43,481 nt of DNA from Clostridia bacterium (GCA_900767465.1 CAAGAW010000024.1:1-43481), one strand, 5' to 3'. Positions 8,316 through 16,450 are shown, counted from the stretch's first letter. Notes: generated by a model not told the origin, from the sequence alone. Numbers and translations are program-made.

Positions 8316-9770
8316 ATGAACAACATGATTTACCAGGTAAAGCAAAGACCGCCGTTCGGAAAGAACCTCGTGTTCGCGTTCCAGCAAATGATCGCGATCA
8401 TGGCGGCAACCCTGCTCGTACCGATTCTGGTATCGTCTAAGGGGCTTCAGTGCGACCCCGCGGCGGCGCTGTTCGGAGCGGGTCTCGGATCGATCGTGTA
8501 TCTGCTTTTCACGAGATTCAAAAGCCCGGTATTCCTCGGATCGTCTTTCACGTTCCTCGGCGCGCTTCAGGCGGTTGCCGCTCAGAACTACGGTTACTGG
8601 GGCTTGATTATCGGCGTAGCGTTTGCGGGACTCGTATACGTGGTCATCGCTCTTGTAATCAAACTCGTCGGATCCGGCTGGATCAAAAAACTCCTCCCGC
8701 ACGTAATCATCGGACCGGTCCTTGCGATCATCGGACTTTCGCTTTCGGGAACCGCCGGCAGCTGGATGATGAACAACGGCGGAAGCAAATACAATCTCTG
8801 GTACGTGTTCGTAGGCTTGTTCACTTTCGGCGCGATCGTCGTAGCGTCGGTTAAAGGCGGAAAGGGCATCAAACTTATACCTTTCATCGTGGGTATCGGC
8901 GCGGGACTCGGGCTTGCGCTCGTAATCACCGCGTTCGGTTACATCAACGACGGCGAATTCTGTATGGGTATGAGAATCGTGGACTTTACCCCGATCGTCA
9001 ACTGCTTCAGCCCGTTCGGATTCAAGAGTTTCTTCGATTATCCGAAGTTCACTTTCCTTGAGGCGATCCGCACCAACGGAACGTACCCGCTCGACGGCGC
9101 GGCAATCGGTAACCTTGCGGTTCTGTTCGTACCCATCGCGGTGGTAGAACTTGCCCAGCATATATCCGATCACGAGAACCTCTCCAACATCGTAGGCACC
9201 GACCTTCTCGAAAATCCCGGTCTCCACAATACGCTTCTCGGCGACGGCGTCGGCTCGATCGTGGGCGCGTTCTTCGGAGGCTGCGCAAACACGACTTACG
9301 GCGAATCGATAAGCTGCGTCGCGCTTTCCAAAAACGCTTCGACCTATACGATCTTCGCGACCGGAATCCTCTGCATGGTAATATCCTTCCTTTCGCCCTT
9401 CGTTGCGATAATCAATATGCTGCCCAAATGCGTAATGGGCGGCGCGTGCATCGCGATGTACGGATTCATCTCGGTAAGCGGACTTCAGATGCTCAAAGAC
9501 GTCGACCTCTCGGACAACCGCAACCTCTATCCCGTCGCGGCAATCCTCGTAATCGGTATCGGCGGCGTAACGCTCAACTTCGGTCACAACGCGCTCACCG
9601 ACAGCCCGCTTATTCAGATAACCTCGCTCGCGCTTGCGATGGTTGTGGGTATCGTTGTAAACGCTATCACGCACAGCGGCAAGGATAAGGACGAGAAAGT
9701 CGAAAACGGAGCGATTCAGGAAAACGTCCCCGACTTCGGGTTCGAAGGCGAGAACAAAGTTTCCGAATAA
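8316..9770 (+). CDS. uraA: Uracil permease (nucleobase:cation symporter-2 family)
   Basis: Imports uracil by proton symport through the cytoplasmic membrane. The 484-residue protein is polytopic with about 14 hydrophobic segments and the family signature regions PVFLGSSFTFLGALQAV (near 69), VAVVELAQHISDH-like substrate helix (near 285) and GGCANTTYGESISCVALSK (near 324). These match UraA/PyrP rather than the purine permeases PbuX/PbuG. A charged 40-residue tail follows the last helix. GGAGG at 8303-8307 sets the ATG at 8316. It is preceded by a promoter, leader peptide and attenuator, and followed by upp, so it probably supplies uracil to the downstream phosphoribosyltransferases. Confidence 0.9.
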   Translation: MNNMIYQVKQRPPFGKNLVFAFQQMIAIMAATLLVPILVSSKGLQCDPAAALFGAGLGSIVYLLFTRFKSPVFLGSSFTFLGALQAVAAQNYGYWGLIIGVAFAGLVYVVIALVIKLVGSGWIKKLLPHVIIGPVLAIIGLSLSGTAGSWMMNNGGSKYNLWYVFVGLFTFGAIVVASVKGGKGIKLIPFIVGIGAGLGLALVITAFGYINDGEFCMGMRIVDFTPIVNCFSPFGFKSFFDYPKFTFLEAIRTNGTYPLDGAAIGNLAVLFVPIAVVELAQHISDHENLSNIVGTDLLENPGLHNTLLGDGVGSIVGAFFGGCANTTYGESISCVALSKNASTYTIFATGILCMVISFLSPFVAIINMLPKCVMGGACIAMYGFISVSGLQMLKDVDLSDNRNLYPVAAILVIGIGGVTLNFGHNALTDSPLIQITSLALAMVVGIVVNAITHSGKDKDEKVENGAIQENVPDFGFEGENKVSE

Positions 9771-9795
9771 TACGGTCTCGAAAAAACGATAAAAA

Positions 9796-9847
9796 TTACA
9801 CCCCGAACGGAGTATCGCGTCGGGGTGTAAAAATATTTCGCCGCTCA
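9796..9847 (+). terminator. Intrinsic terminator after uraA
   Basis: TTACACCCCGA (9796-9806) pairs perfectly with TCGGGGTGTAA (9830-9840), followed by AAATATTT. It separates uraA from the next promoter. Confidence 0.8.
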
Positions 9848-9859
9848 ACGGTTATACGG

Positions 9860-9888
9860 TTGAAATCCGCGCGAAAAAGTGGTATAAT
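9860..9888 (+). promoter_or_regulatory. Sigma-A promoter of the first upp gene
   Basis: TTGAAA at 9860-9865, 17-nt spacer, TATAAT at 9883-9888. Confidence 0.8.
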
Positions 9889-9917
9889 CATCTAAAGAAT
9901 ACAAGAGGTAAAAATAA

Positions 9918-10559
9918 ATGCAGGATTATATGAAAAACGTAACCGTCCTCGATCACCCGCTCGTTGCGCACAAAATCACGCACCTTTGCGACGTGAACAC
10001 CAACACCAAAGAGTTCCGCGAAATCGTATCCGAAATCGCAATGCTTATGGGATACGAAGCGTTCCGCGATCTTCCCACCAAAAACGTTATGATTCAGGCT
10101 CCGCTGTCGCGGTTCGAGTCGCCCGTAGTCGACGAGCCGATCGCGATCGTCCCCATACTTCGCGCGGGACTGGGAATGGTAGACGGGCTTACCGCGCTTT
10201 TCCCCAACGCGAGAATAGGACATATCGGACTGTACCGCGACGAAGAGACCCTTCAGCCGCACGAGTACTATTGCAAACTTCCCAAAGACTGCGTGGACGG
10301 AACGTGCATCGTCGTCGATCCCGCGCTGGCTACCGGCGGATCGGCTGCCGCGGCAATCAACTTTATCAAAGAGCGCGGATTCAAAAAAATCAAACTGCTT
10401 TCGCTTATCGCCGCGCCCGAAGGGGTAAAGAGAGTGGCTACCGCTCACCCCGACGTTCAGATTTACGTCGCGCATTTCGCCGACGCTCCGCTTAACGAAC
10501 ACGGATATATCGTAACCGCGTTCGGCGACGCGGGCGACCGCATTTTCGGCACCAAATAA
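9918..10559 (+). CDS. upp: Uracil phosphoribosyltransferase paralog 1 (altered uracil loop)
   Basis: Joins a pyrimidine base to PRPP to give a nucleoside monophosphate in the cytosol. The 213 residues include the UPRT signatures AIVPILRAGLGMVDG (about 75-90), HIGLYRDEETL and the PRPP loop VDPALATGGSA. The C-terminal base-binding loop, which in ordinary UPRTs reads GYI.PGLGDAGDR, is here GYIVTAFGDAGDR: Pro-Gly-Leu is replaced by Thr-Ala-Phe. The segment before it (HFADAPLNEHG) also deviates. The base preference may therefore differ from uracil. ATG 9918 is preceded by AAGAGG. It stands between uraA and a DUF523 desulfidase gene. Confidence 0.88.
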   Translation: MQDYMKNVTVLDHPLVAHKITHLCDVNTNTKEFREIVSEIAMLMGYEAFRDLPTKNVMIQAPLSRFESPVVDEPIAIVPILRAGLGMVDGLTALFPNARIGHIGLYRDEETLQPHEYYCKLPKDCVDGTCIVVDPALATGGSAAAAINFIKERGFKKIKLLSLIAAPEGVKRVATAHPDVQIYVAHFADAPLNEHGYIVTAFGDAGDRIFGTK

Positions 10560-10581
10560 AAAGAACGGGATTAAATCTCGT
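10554..10581 (-). terminator. Terminator for the DUF523 gene
   Basis: On the minus strand ACGAGAT-TTA-ATCCCGT is followed by TCTTTTTATTT. The stem overlaps the last codons and stop of the DUF523 gene. Confidence 0.5.
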
Positions 10582-10990
10582 CCTCGGTATATACGGTAAA
10601 TCCCGCGGCTAAAAGCCGTTCGGTCGTAAGTCCGTTTCCGCTCGTCTTGTTGCCGGTAAAAGTTCCGTCGTAAATCACGCCTTTACCGCACGAGGGACTG
10701 TTCGCTTTCATCACGCAGTAGTCCGCGTTATTCGCCTTTGCGATCGCAACGACGAAATCCGCGCCGCGCGAATACTCTTCGGTTACGTCCGTTCCGACGT
10801 CCGAAATAACTTTGTCGCCCACGCGTTCGGCGGGATGGCGGGGAGTGGGCAAACCACCGAGTTGTTCTGCGCAAACGGGTATAACGATGTTATATTTACC
10901 GAGTTCCGCGATTTTCGCGTTCATACAGTCGTCGCCCTTGTAACGGCATTTATTGCCGCAAAGACACGCGCTTACGAGAATTTTCTTCAT
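10571..10990 (-). CDS. DUF523 family protein, likely TudS-type thiouracil desulfidase
   Basis: A 139-residue DUF523 protein. Members characterised as TudS are [4Fe-4S] enzymes that remove sulfur from 2-thiouracil to yield uracil. The family landmarks are all present: VSACLCGNKCRYKG with C9 and C15, VCAEQLGGLPTPRHPAE, and NSPSCGKGV. Three conserved cysteines (in SAC, PVC and SPSCG regions) are the expected cluster ligands and catalytic set; extra Cys at 11 and 22 are not typical. GGAGG 5 nt upstream fixes ATG at 10990; an in-frame upstream extension is rejected because it lacks a ribosome site and runs through the promoter. It lies between two upp genes and near uraA, which fits pyrimidine salvage. 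The substrate is inferred. Confidence 0.8.
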   Translation of the reverse strand: MKKILVSACLCGNKCRYKGDDCMNAKIAELGKYNIVIPVCAEQLGGLPTPRHPAERVGDKVISDVGTDVTEEYSRGADFVVAIAKANNADYCVMKANSPSCGKGVIYDGTFTGNKTSGNGLTTERLLAAGFTVYTEDEI

Positions 10991-11006
10991 ACCTGCCTCC
11001 GCGATT

Positions 11007-11035
11007 ATTGTAACATATCCGGCGGCAAAAATCAA
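11007..11035 (-). promoter_or_regulatory. Promoter of the DUF523 gene
   Basis: On the minus strand TTGATT (11035-11030), 17-nt spacer, TACAAT (11012-11007). It fires away from upp paralog 2. Confidence 0.65.
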
Positions 11036-11085
11036 GGCACAGGCAAGCAAAAAACAAAAAACAACCACAGAAAAAGGAGTAGTAT

Positions 11086-11724
11086 ATGAAAAATTACGAC
11101 AACGTAGTCATTTTCGATCACCCGCTCATTCGTCACAAGGTAGCGATTCTCCGCGACGAAAAGACGAGCATGAAGGAATTCCGCGAACTTATCGAAGAAA
11201 TTACCACGCTTATGACATACGAAAGTCTCAAAGACGTTCCCACCGTTACAAAAACGGTAAAAACGCCGCTCGAAACGTGCGAGCAGCAGGTCGTCGCCGA
11301 CAATTCGATCGCGATCGTCCCCATACTTCGCGCGGGACTGGGAATGGTAAACGGTATTCACGTCCTGTTCCCGTCGGCTCGCGTCGGTCATATCGGTATG
11401 TACCGCAACGAAGAAACGCTCGAACCGTGCGAATATTACTGCAAACTCCCCAAAGATATCGAAAACAAACTCGTCCTTCTGGTCGATCCCATGCTCGCTA
11501 CCGGCGGCAGCGCATGCGACGCGATCACTCAGCTTAAAAAACGCGGCTGCAAAAATATCAAGTTTATGGCGATAATCGGTGCGCCCGAAGGAGTGGCGAA
11601 AGTCGCGGAGGCTCATCCCGACGTCAAAATCTACGTATCCACGCTCGACCGCTGTCTTAACGAAAACGGATATATTCTTCCGGGACTCGGCGACGCGGGC
11701 GACCGGCTTTTCGGAACCAAGTAA
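11086..11724 (+). CDS. upp: Uracil phosphoribosyltransferase paralog 2 (canonical)
   Basis: Converts uracil and PRPP to UMP in the cytosol. The 212-residue protein keeps every UPRT signature: TPLETCE, AIVPILRAGLGMVNG, HIGMYRNEETLEP.EYY, PRPP loop VDPMLATGGSA, and the base-binding loop GYILPGLGDAGDRLFGTK. It is the ordinary enzyme of the pair. AAGGAG at 11073-11078 precedes ATG 11086. It is divergent from the DUF523 gene with about 95 nt between the starts; no clear forward promoter was found there. A terminator follows. Confidence 0.92.
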   Translation: MKNYDNVVIFDHPLIRHKVAILRDEKTSMKEFRELIEEITTLMTYESLKDVPTVTKTVKTPLETCEQQVVADNSIAIVPILRAGLGMVNGIHVLFPSARVGHIGMYRNEETLEPCEYYCKLPKDIENKLVLLVDPMLATGGSACDAITQLKKRGCKNIKFMAIIGAPEGVAKVAEAHPDVKIYVSTLDRCLNENGYILPGLGDAGDRLFGTK

Positions 11725-11747
11725 TTTTTCATCGCAAAAAACGAAAG

Positions 11748-11778
11748 ACGATTCCTTACGCGGAGTCGTTTTTTCTTT
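11748..11778 (+). terminator. Intrinsic terminator after upp paralog 2
   Basis: ACGATTCC (11748-11755) pairs with GGAGTCGT (11762-11769), followed by TTTTTCTTT. Confidence 0.75.
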
Positions 11779-11798
11779 CGTCCGCGGGCGAAATCGGC

Positions 11799-11828
11799 TT
11801 GACAAAGACGGGCGGTTTCGGCTATAAT
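11799..11828 (+). promoter_or_regulatory. Sigma-A promoter of the glyA operon
   Basis: TTGACA at 11799-11804, 18-nt spacer, TATAAT at 11823-11828. Transcription would begin about where the riboswitch starts. Confidence 0.85.
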
Positions 11829-11837
11829 GAATTAAAC

Positions 11838-11950
11838 GGGAATTTTACGACCGACGGATAACGCGGAGCACCGCAAAGAAGTAAAGTTCCTTTCAATGCC
11901 GACCGTCTGGGCGCACGTTTCCTGCGGGATAAGTGCGCCTTAAATTTTAT
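11838..11950 (+). ncRNA. ZTP (pfl) riboswitch with terminator platform
   Basis: The leader folds as a ZMP/ZTP riboswitch. P1 is GGAATTTTAC (11839-11848) with GTAAAGTTCC (11881-11890), one G-U pair. P2 is GCGG (11863-11866) with CCGC (11871-11874), followed by AAAGAA. The conserved 3' part GCCGACCGTCTGGGC lies at 11899-11912. The pseudoknot pairs GACGG (11853-11857) with CCGTC (11903-11907). The expression platform is GGCGCAC (11910-11916) with GTGCGCC (11933-11939) followed by TTAAATTTT, an intrinsic terminator. Binding of ZMP/ZTP, which signals low 10-formyl-THF, should prevent termination and raise glyA-fhs expression. Confidence 0.88.
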
Positions 11951-11968
11951 AATCAAGGAGAAAATATT

Positions 11969-13207
11969 ATGTTTTTCGACAAACTCGCAACACTCGACCC
12001 CGAAGTTTACGCTCCGATCAAAAGCGAACTTCTGCGCCAGCAGGGCAACATCGAGCTTATCGCTTCCGAAAATATCGTAAGCGAAGCGGTGCTTCTCGCC
12101 GCGGGCAGCGTGCTTACCAACAAGTACGCCGAGGGTTATCCCGCAAAACGCTATTACGGCGGTTGCGCGTACGTGGACGAAGTGGAGGAACTCGCACGCG
12201 AGCGCGCCAAAAAACTGTTCGGCGCGGAACACGCCAACGTTCAGCCTCATTGCGGAGCGAACGCCAACCTTGCGGCTTTCTACGCGTTCTTAAAACCGGG
12301 GGATACCGTGCTTTCGATGTCGCTTGCGCACGGCGGACACCTTTCGCACGGTTCGCCCGTCAATATTTCGGGCAATTGGTTCAATATCGTGCCGTACTGC
12401 GTGGACGGGCTTACGGGCAGAATCGACTACGACGAAGTTCGCCGACTTGCTCTCGAAAACAAGCCCAAACTCATTCTTGCGGGCGCGAGCGCGTATCCGA
12501 GAATCATCGACTTCAAGCGTTTCCGCGAAATCGCGGACGAGGTCGGCGCGATACTTATGGTGGATATGGCGCATATCGCCGGTCTCGTCGCGGCGGGACT
12601 TCACCCGAGCCCCGTGCCGTACGCGGACGTAGTAACCACCACCACGCACAAAACGCTTCGCGGACCGCGCGGCGGGCTTATCCTTTGCCGCGAGTGCTAC
12701 GCAAAGCAGATCGACAAGGCGATTTTCCCGGGGACTCAGGGCGGACCGCTTATGCACATTATAGCCGCAAAAGCCGTCGCTCTCGGCGAGGCTCTCAAAC
12801 CCGAATTCAGAACCTATCAGCAAAATATCGTAGATAACGCCCGTGAACTCAGCCTCGCGCTTCTCGACAAGGGATTCAGCCTCGTTTCGGGCGGCACGGA
12901 CAACCACCTTATGCTTCTCGACCTGCGCGGTACGAATATTACAGGCAAGGAACTCGAACACCGTCTCGACGAGGTTCATATCACCGCCAACAAAAACGCC
13001 GTTCCGTTCGACCCGCAAAGCCCGTTCATTACCAGCGGACTCCGTATCGGCACCCCCGCGATCACTTCGCGCGGCTTCGGCAAAAAGGAAATGCGCGATA
13101 TAGCCGGATTTATCGCGGACGTCGCGTTCGACTTCGACGCGAAAAAGGACGAGGTAAACGCCGCCGTCGCCGAGATGTGCAAGCGTTTCCCCATCTACGA
13201 GGACTGA
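11969..13207 (+). CDS. glyA: Serine hydroxymethyltransferase
   Basis: Interconverts serine and glycine with transfer of a one-carbon unit to tetrahydrofolate; PLP-dependent, cytosolic. The 412-residue protein has LIASENIVSEAVL, the YAEGYPAKRYYGGC motif and the PLP lysine K228 in TTTTHKTLRGPRGG. AAGGAG at 11955-11960 sets ATG 11969; the longer in-frame start at 11933 lies in the riboswitch terminator and is rejected. It is the first gene after the ZTP riboswitch, followed by a purD-like gene and fhs, so the operon supplies formyl-THF for purine synthesis. Confidence 0.95.
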   Translation: MFFDKLATLDPEVYAPIKSELLRQQGNIELIASENIVSEAVLLAAGSVLTNKYAEGYPAKRYYGGCAYVDEVEELARERAKKLFGAEHANVQPHCGANANLAAFYAFLKPGDTVLSMSLAHGGHLSHGSPVNISGNWFNIVPYCVDGLTGRIDYDEVRRLALENKPKLILAGASAYPRIIDFKRFREIADEVGAILMVDMAHIAGLVAAGLHPSPVPYADVVTTTTHKTLRGPRGGLILCRECYAKQIDKAIFPGTQGGPLMHIIAAKAVALGEALKPEFRTYQQNIVDNARELSLALLDKGFSLVSGGTDNHLMLLDLRGTNITGKELEHRLDEVHITANKNAVPFDPQSPFITSGLRIGTPAITSRGFGKKEMRDIAGFIADVAFDFDAKKDEVNAAVAEMCKRFPIYED

Positions 13208-13211
13208 ATAA

Positions 13212-14570
13212 TTGAAAATACTCGTCGCGGGTGAAGGAACAAGGGCGTTTGCCGTCGCAAAGTCGGTATCGCGGTACGGACACGAGCCGTATCTGATACG
13301 CGGACTGTCCGCAAAAGGATTTTTCCGATCGCTCGACTGCGATCCGCGCGACGCCGCGTCGGTTGCGGACGCCGCTGAAGCGGCGGGAATTTCGCTTGCC
13401 GCGGTTACCGACGATAACCTTATAAACTCTTGTCTTACGGACGCGCTGACGTTGCGCGGAATACACGTTTTCGCTCCTTCGTCCGGAGCGGCGCGCGTGC
13501 TTTCCGACAGGGCGGCGGTAATCGCGCTTGCCGATCGCGCGGGCGTTCCCGTGCCGCGTTGCCATGTCGTTTCGTCCGAAAAAGAGGCGGTAGCGATTAT
13601 AAAAAGAGGCGCGGATCGCGAGCGTATCGTACGACCCGCCCGCGGCGGCGATCCGATATTCGTCGCAAACGGCAAAGAGGCTCTCGCCGCGGTAAAAAAA
13701 CTTTTCGCCGCCGAGAAGTCGGTCGTTATCGAGCAAAGGCTTTTCGGTCATTTGATGGGCGTAAGCGTGATAACCGACGGCAAAACCGTATTTTTTCCGC
13801 CCGTAACTTCGCCGTATAGAGACGCGTCACGCACTTACGGCGCGGTTGCGCCCAACCCGTTTTACACCGAAAAAGTGAGAGAGGAAACCGAAAAGCGGAT
13901 AATTTATCCCTTTCTCGCGGCTATGAACAGCAAAGGTTTGCGCCCGCTCGGCTGGCTTTATTTCGATATAATTCTTACAGGGTACGGTCCGTTTTTGCTT
14001 GACGTAAAATGTTTCCCGCCCGAAACGGAAGCCGAAACGCTGCTTGCGCTTATCGATTCGGACTTTGCGCTGACGGCGGCGGACGCTGCCTGCGGAGCGC
14101 TTGCGGCGGCAAAAATCGGATTGAATTCCGGTTACGCGCTGTCGCTCGGGATAGACGATACGGACGGCAAAAATAGCCGCGCGATCGAAAAACGCGCATA
14201 CGTATATCTGAATTTCGGACGCGTGACGAAATCGGATTGCGGAATCGAGGCGGGAAAAGGCAGAATAGCAACCGTAACCGTGCGCGCGGAAACGTTCAAT
14301 TCGGCGTATAACGGAGCGACGGACGTTGCGACGCTTTCGGGTATAGGCGGTTCGTTCCGACCCGAAACGGGGCTGGACGCGTACGAAGAAATCAGGCGCA
14401 AAGAAGCGGTAAACCGCGAAAAGAAGGAGCGGCTCGACGAGATAGAGAAGAACGTTTCTCTTAACCGCGCGGCAAACCTCGTCGGGTTCGATTATTCCGA
14501 CCCCGTCTATCGCGAAAAACTCAGTCAATCTATGGCTCGCATCACGGGCGACAAGCCCGAAAAAAAGTAA
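13212..14570 (+). CDS. PurD-like ATP-grasp protein with altered active site
   Basis: A 452-residue homolog of phosphoribosylamine-glycine ligase (GAR synthetase). The N-domain starts MKILVAGEGTRAFAVAKSV; LSDRAAVIALADRAGVPVP, VVIEQRLFG and MNSKGLRPLGWLYFDIILTGYGPFLLDVKC follow the purD order of strands. But the purD signatures have changed: the QDHKR.GD region reads SPYRDASR, the N-TGGMGAY motif reads YGAVAPNPF, and the E.N.RFGDPE metal loop reads DVKCFPPETE. About 60 charged residues are added at the C-terminus. It starts with TTG 4 nt after glyA with a weak ribosome site, so it is translationally coupled. It may make an amide bond on a different substrate, or be regulatory; GAR synthetase activity is doubtful. 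Confidence 0.75.
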   Translation: MKILVAGEGTRAFAVAKSVSRYGHEPYLIRGLSAKGFFRSLDCDPRDAASVADAAEAAGISLAAVTDDNLINSCLTDALTLRGIHVFAPSSGAARVLSDRAAVIALADRAGVPVPRCHVVSSEKEAVAIIKRGADRERIVRPARGGDPIFVANGKEALAAVKKLFAAEKSVVIEQRLFGHLMGVSVITDGKTVFFPPVTSPYRDASRTYGAVAPNPFYTEKVREETEKRIIYPFLAAMNSKGLRPLGWLYFDIILTGYGPFLLDVKCFPPETEAETLLALIDSDFALTAADAACGALAAAKIGLNSGYALSLGIDDTDGKNSRAIEKRAYVYLNFGRVTKSDCGIEAGKGRIATVTVRAETFNSAYNGATDVATLSGIGGSFRPETGLDAYEEIRRKEAVNREKKERLDEIEKNVSLNRAANLVGFDYSDPVYREKLSQSMARITGDKPEKK

Positions 14571-14582
14571 AGGAGTACGGTT

Positions 14583-16259
14583 ATGCAGTACAAGTCGGAC
14601 ATCGAAATCGCTCAGGCGTGCGCGCTCAGACCGATCGGCGAAATCGCCGCAACGGCGGGAGTGGACGAGAAATATCTCGAAACGTACGGCAGATTCAAAG
14701 CCAAAGTCGATCCGGCGATTCTGAAAGAGGATCGTAAAGACGGAAAACTCGTTCTCGTAACGGCGATAACGCCCACACCTGCGGGCGAGGGCAAAACCAC
14801 CACCACGATCGGGCTTGCCGACGGGCTTAAACGGATCGGAAAACGCGTTGCGGTCGCGCTTCGCGAGCCTTCACTCGGGCCGGTGTTCGGGGTAAAGGGC
14901 GGCGCGGCTGGCGGCGGATACGCGCAGGTCGTTCCGATGGAGGACATTAACCTTCATTTTACGGGCGATTTTCACGCGATAGGCGCGGCAAATAATTTGC
15001 TCGCGGCAATGCTCGACAATCATATTCATCAGGGCAACGCGCTCGGAATCGACCCGCGCCGTATTACCTGGAAGCGTTGCGTCGATATGAACGACCGTCA
15101 ACTCCGCTACGTCGTGGACGGACTTGGAGGCAGAACCAACGGCGTTCCGCGCGAGGACGGGTTCGACATTACCGTTGCAAGCGAAATCATGGCGGTTTTG
15201 TGCCTTGCCGACTCGCTTGCCGATCTTAAAGACCGCATCGGAAAGATCATCGTCGGCTATACGTACGACGGCAAACCGGTTACCGCTTCCGATCTCAAAG
15301 CGGCGGGAGCGATGACCGCGCTTTTAGTCGAGGCGATAAAACCCAACCTCGTGCAAACCCTCGAAGGTACGCCCGCTTTCGTACACGGCGGACCGTTCGC
15401 CAACATCGCGCACGGCTGCAATTCGGTTATGGCAACCCGCGTCGCGCTTAAAGTCGCCGATTACGCGATCACCGAAGCGGGTTTCGGCGCGGATCTCGGC
15501 GCGGAAAAATTCCTTGACATCAAGTGCCGCAAAGCCGGTTTTACGCCGAGTGCCGTAGTAGTCGTCGCTACCGTACGCGCGCTGAAAATGCACGGCGGAG
15601 TCGCAAAATCCGACCTCGGATCCGAAAACCTCGACGCGCTCGGTAAAGGACTTCCGAACCTTCTTCGTCACGTCTCGAATATCGTCGACGTGTACAAGCT
15701 TCCGTGCGTTGTAGCGATCAACCGTTTTCCCACCGATACGGACGCCGAAATTTCGCTTTTATCCGAAAAATGCGCCGAAAAAGGCGTAAACGTAGTGCTT
15801 TCCACCGTTTGGGCGGAGGGAGGAAAGGGTGGAGAAGCGCTCGCCCGCGAGGTCGTTCGGCTGTGCGAAGAAGAGAAGGGCGACTTTACGTTCTCCTACG
15901 ACGCCGATTTGCCGCTCGACGAGAAAATCGAAGCGGTCGTAACTAAAATTTATCGCGGTGCGGGAGTTAATATTTTACCCGCCGCCCGCCGTCAGCTCGA
16001 CGAAATCGCCGCGCTCGGATTCGGGGATCTTCCGGTGTGTATCGCAAAAACGCAGTACTCGTTTTCGGACGATCCGTCCGCGCTCGGCGCACCCGACAAC
16101 TTCGTCGTTACCGTGCGTTCCGCCCGCGTAAGTGCCGGAGCGGGCTTCGTAGTCGTTCTCACCGGCGATATTCTCACCATGCCCGGGCTGCCGCTCAAAC
16201 CCGCCGCCGAAAACGTGGACGTGGATACCGATACCGGCCGCATTACCGGTCTCTTTTGA
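14583..16259 (+). CDS. fhs: Formate-tetrahydrofolate ligase
   Basis: Makes 10-formyl-THF from formate, THF and ATP in the cytosol. The 558-residue protein has the usual length and the P-loop TPAGEGKTTTT (residues 65-75), REPSLGPVFG.KGGAAGGGY, the FTGDFHAIGAANNLL segment and NRFPTDTDAE. AAGGAG at 14572-14577 precedes ATG 14583. It is the last gene of the ZTP-riboswitch operon; with glyA it provides the one-carbon donor needed by purine formyltransferases, which explains control by ZTP. Confidence 0.96.
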   Translation: MQYKSDIEIAQACALRPIGEIAATAGVDEKYLETYGRFKAKVDPAILKEDRKDGKLVLVTAITPTPAGEGKTTTTIGLADGLKRIGKRVAVALREPSLGPVFGVKGGAAGGGYAQVVPMEDINLHFTGDFHAIGAANNLLAAMLDNHIHQGNALGIDPRRITWKRCVDMNDRQLRYVVDGLGGRTNGVPREDGFDITVASEIMAVLCLADSLADLKDRIGKIIVGYTYDGKPVTASDLKAAGAMTALLVEAIKPNLVQTLEGTPAFVHGGPFANIAHGCNSVMATRVALKVADYAITEAGFGADLGAEKFLDIKCRKAGFTPSAVVVVATVRALKMHGGVAKSDLGSENLDALGKGLPNLLRHVSNIVDVYKLPCVVAINRFPTDTDAEISLLSEKCAEKGVNVVLSTVWAEGGKGGEALAREVVRLCEEEKGDFTFSYDADLPLDEKIEAVVTKIYRGAGVNILPAARRQLDEIAALGFGDLPVCIAKTQYSFSDDPSALGAPDNFVVTVRSARVSAGAGFVVVLTGDILTMPGLPLKPAAENVDVDTDTGRITGLF

Positions 16260-16304
16260 TTTTGCCGGCGGCTTTTCGCGAATAACTTTATAAAACTACA
16301 AAAA

Positions 16305-16350
16305 CCCGAACGTCGCCGTACGTGTAGTACTGTCTCGTTCGGGATTTTTC
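16305..16350 (+). terminator. Intrinsic terminator after fhs
   Basis: CCCGAACG (16305-16312) pairs with CGTTCGGG (16336-16343), followed by ATTTTTC. Confidence 0.75.
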
Positions 16351-16415
16351 GTCTTCTTCGTTATTCATCGAAAATCCGCTCGTCAAAATAATATATTATA
16401 AATTTTGTCCACGTT

Positions 16416-16450
16416 GTCATTCAGGGGCGTCAGTCGAGAAATCCCCCGCG
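16416..16450 (+). repeat. Degenerate copy of the GTCATTTCGACC...AAATCCCCC interspersed repeat
   Basis: GTCATTCAGGGGCGTCAGTC followed by GAGAAATCCCCCGCG resembles the repeats at 36851 and 43018 with the middle part missing. The rest of 16351-16578 shows no gene. Confidence 0.45.

Noticed and set aside
8247..9848. Long open frame (533 codons) on the minus strand across uraA
   Set aside because: It is the antisense shadow of uraA: residues are rich in Arg, Glu and Val from mirrored codons, there is no ribosome site, and the sense strand is a clear permease.
10991..11068. N-terminal extension of the DUF523 protein resembling a signal peptide
   Set aside because: The hydrophobic extension is encoded by the promoter region; a strong GGAGG sits before the internal ATG at 10990.
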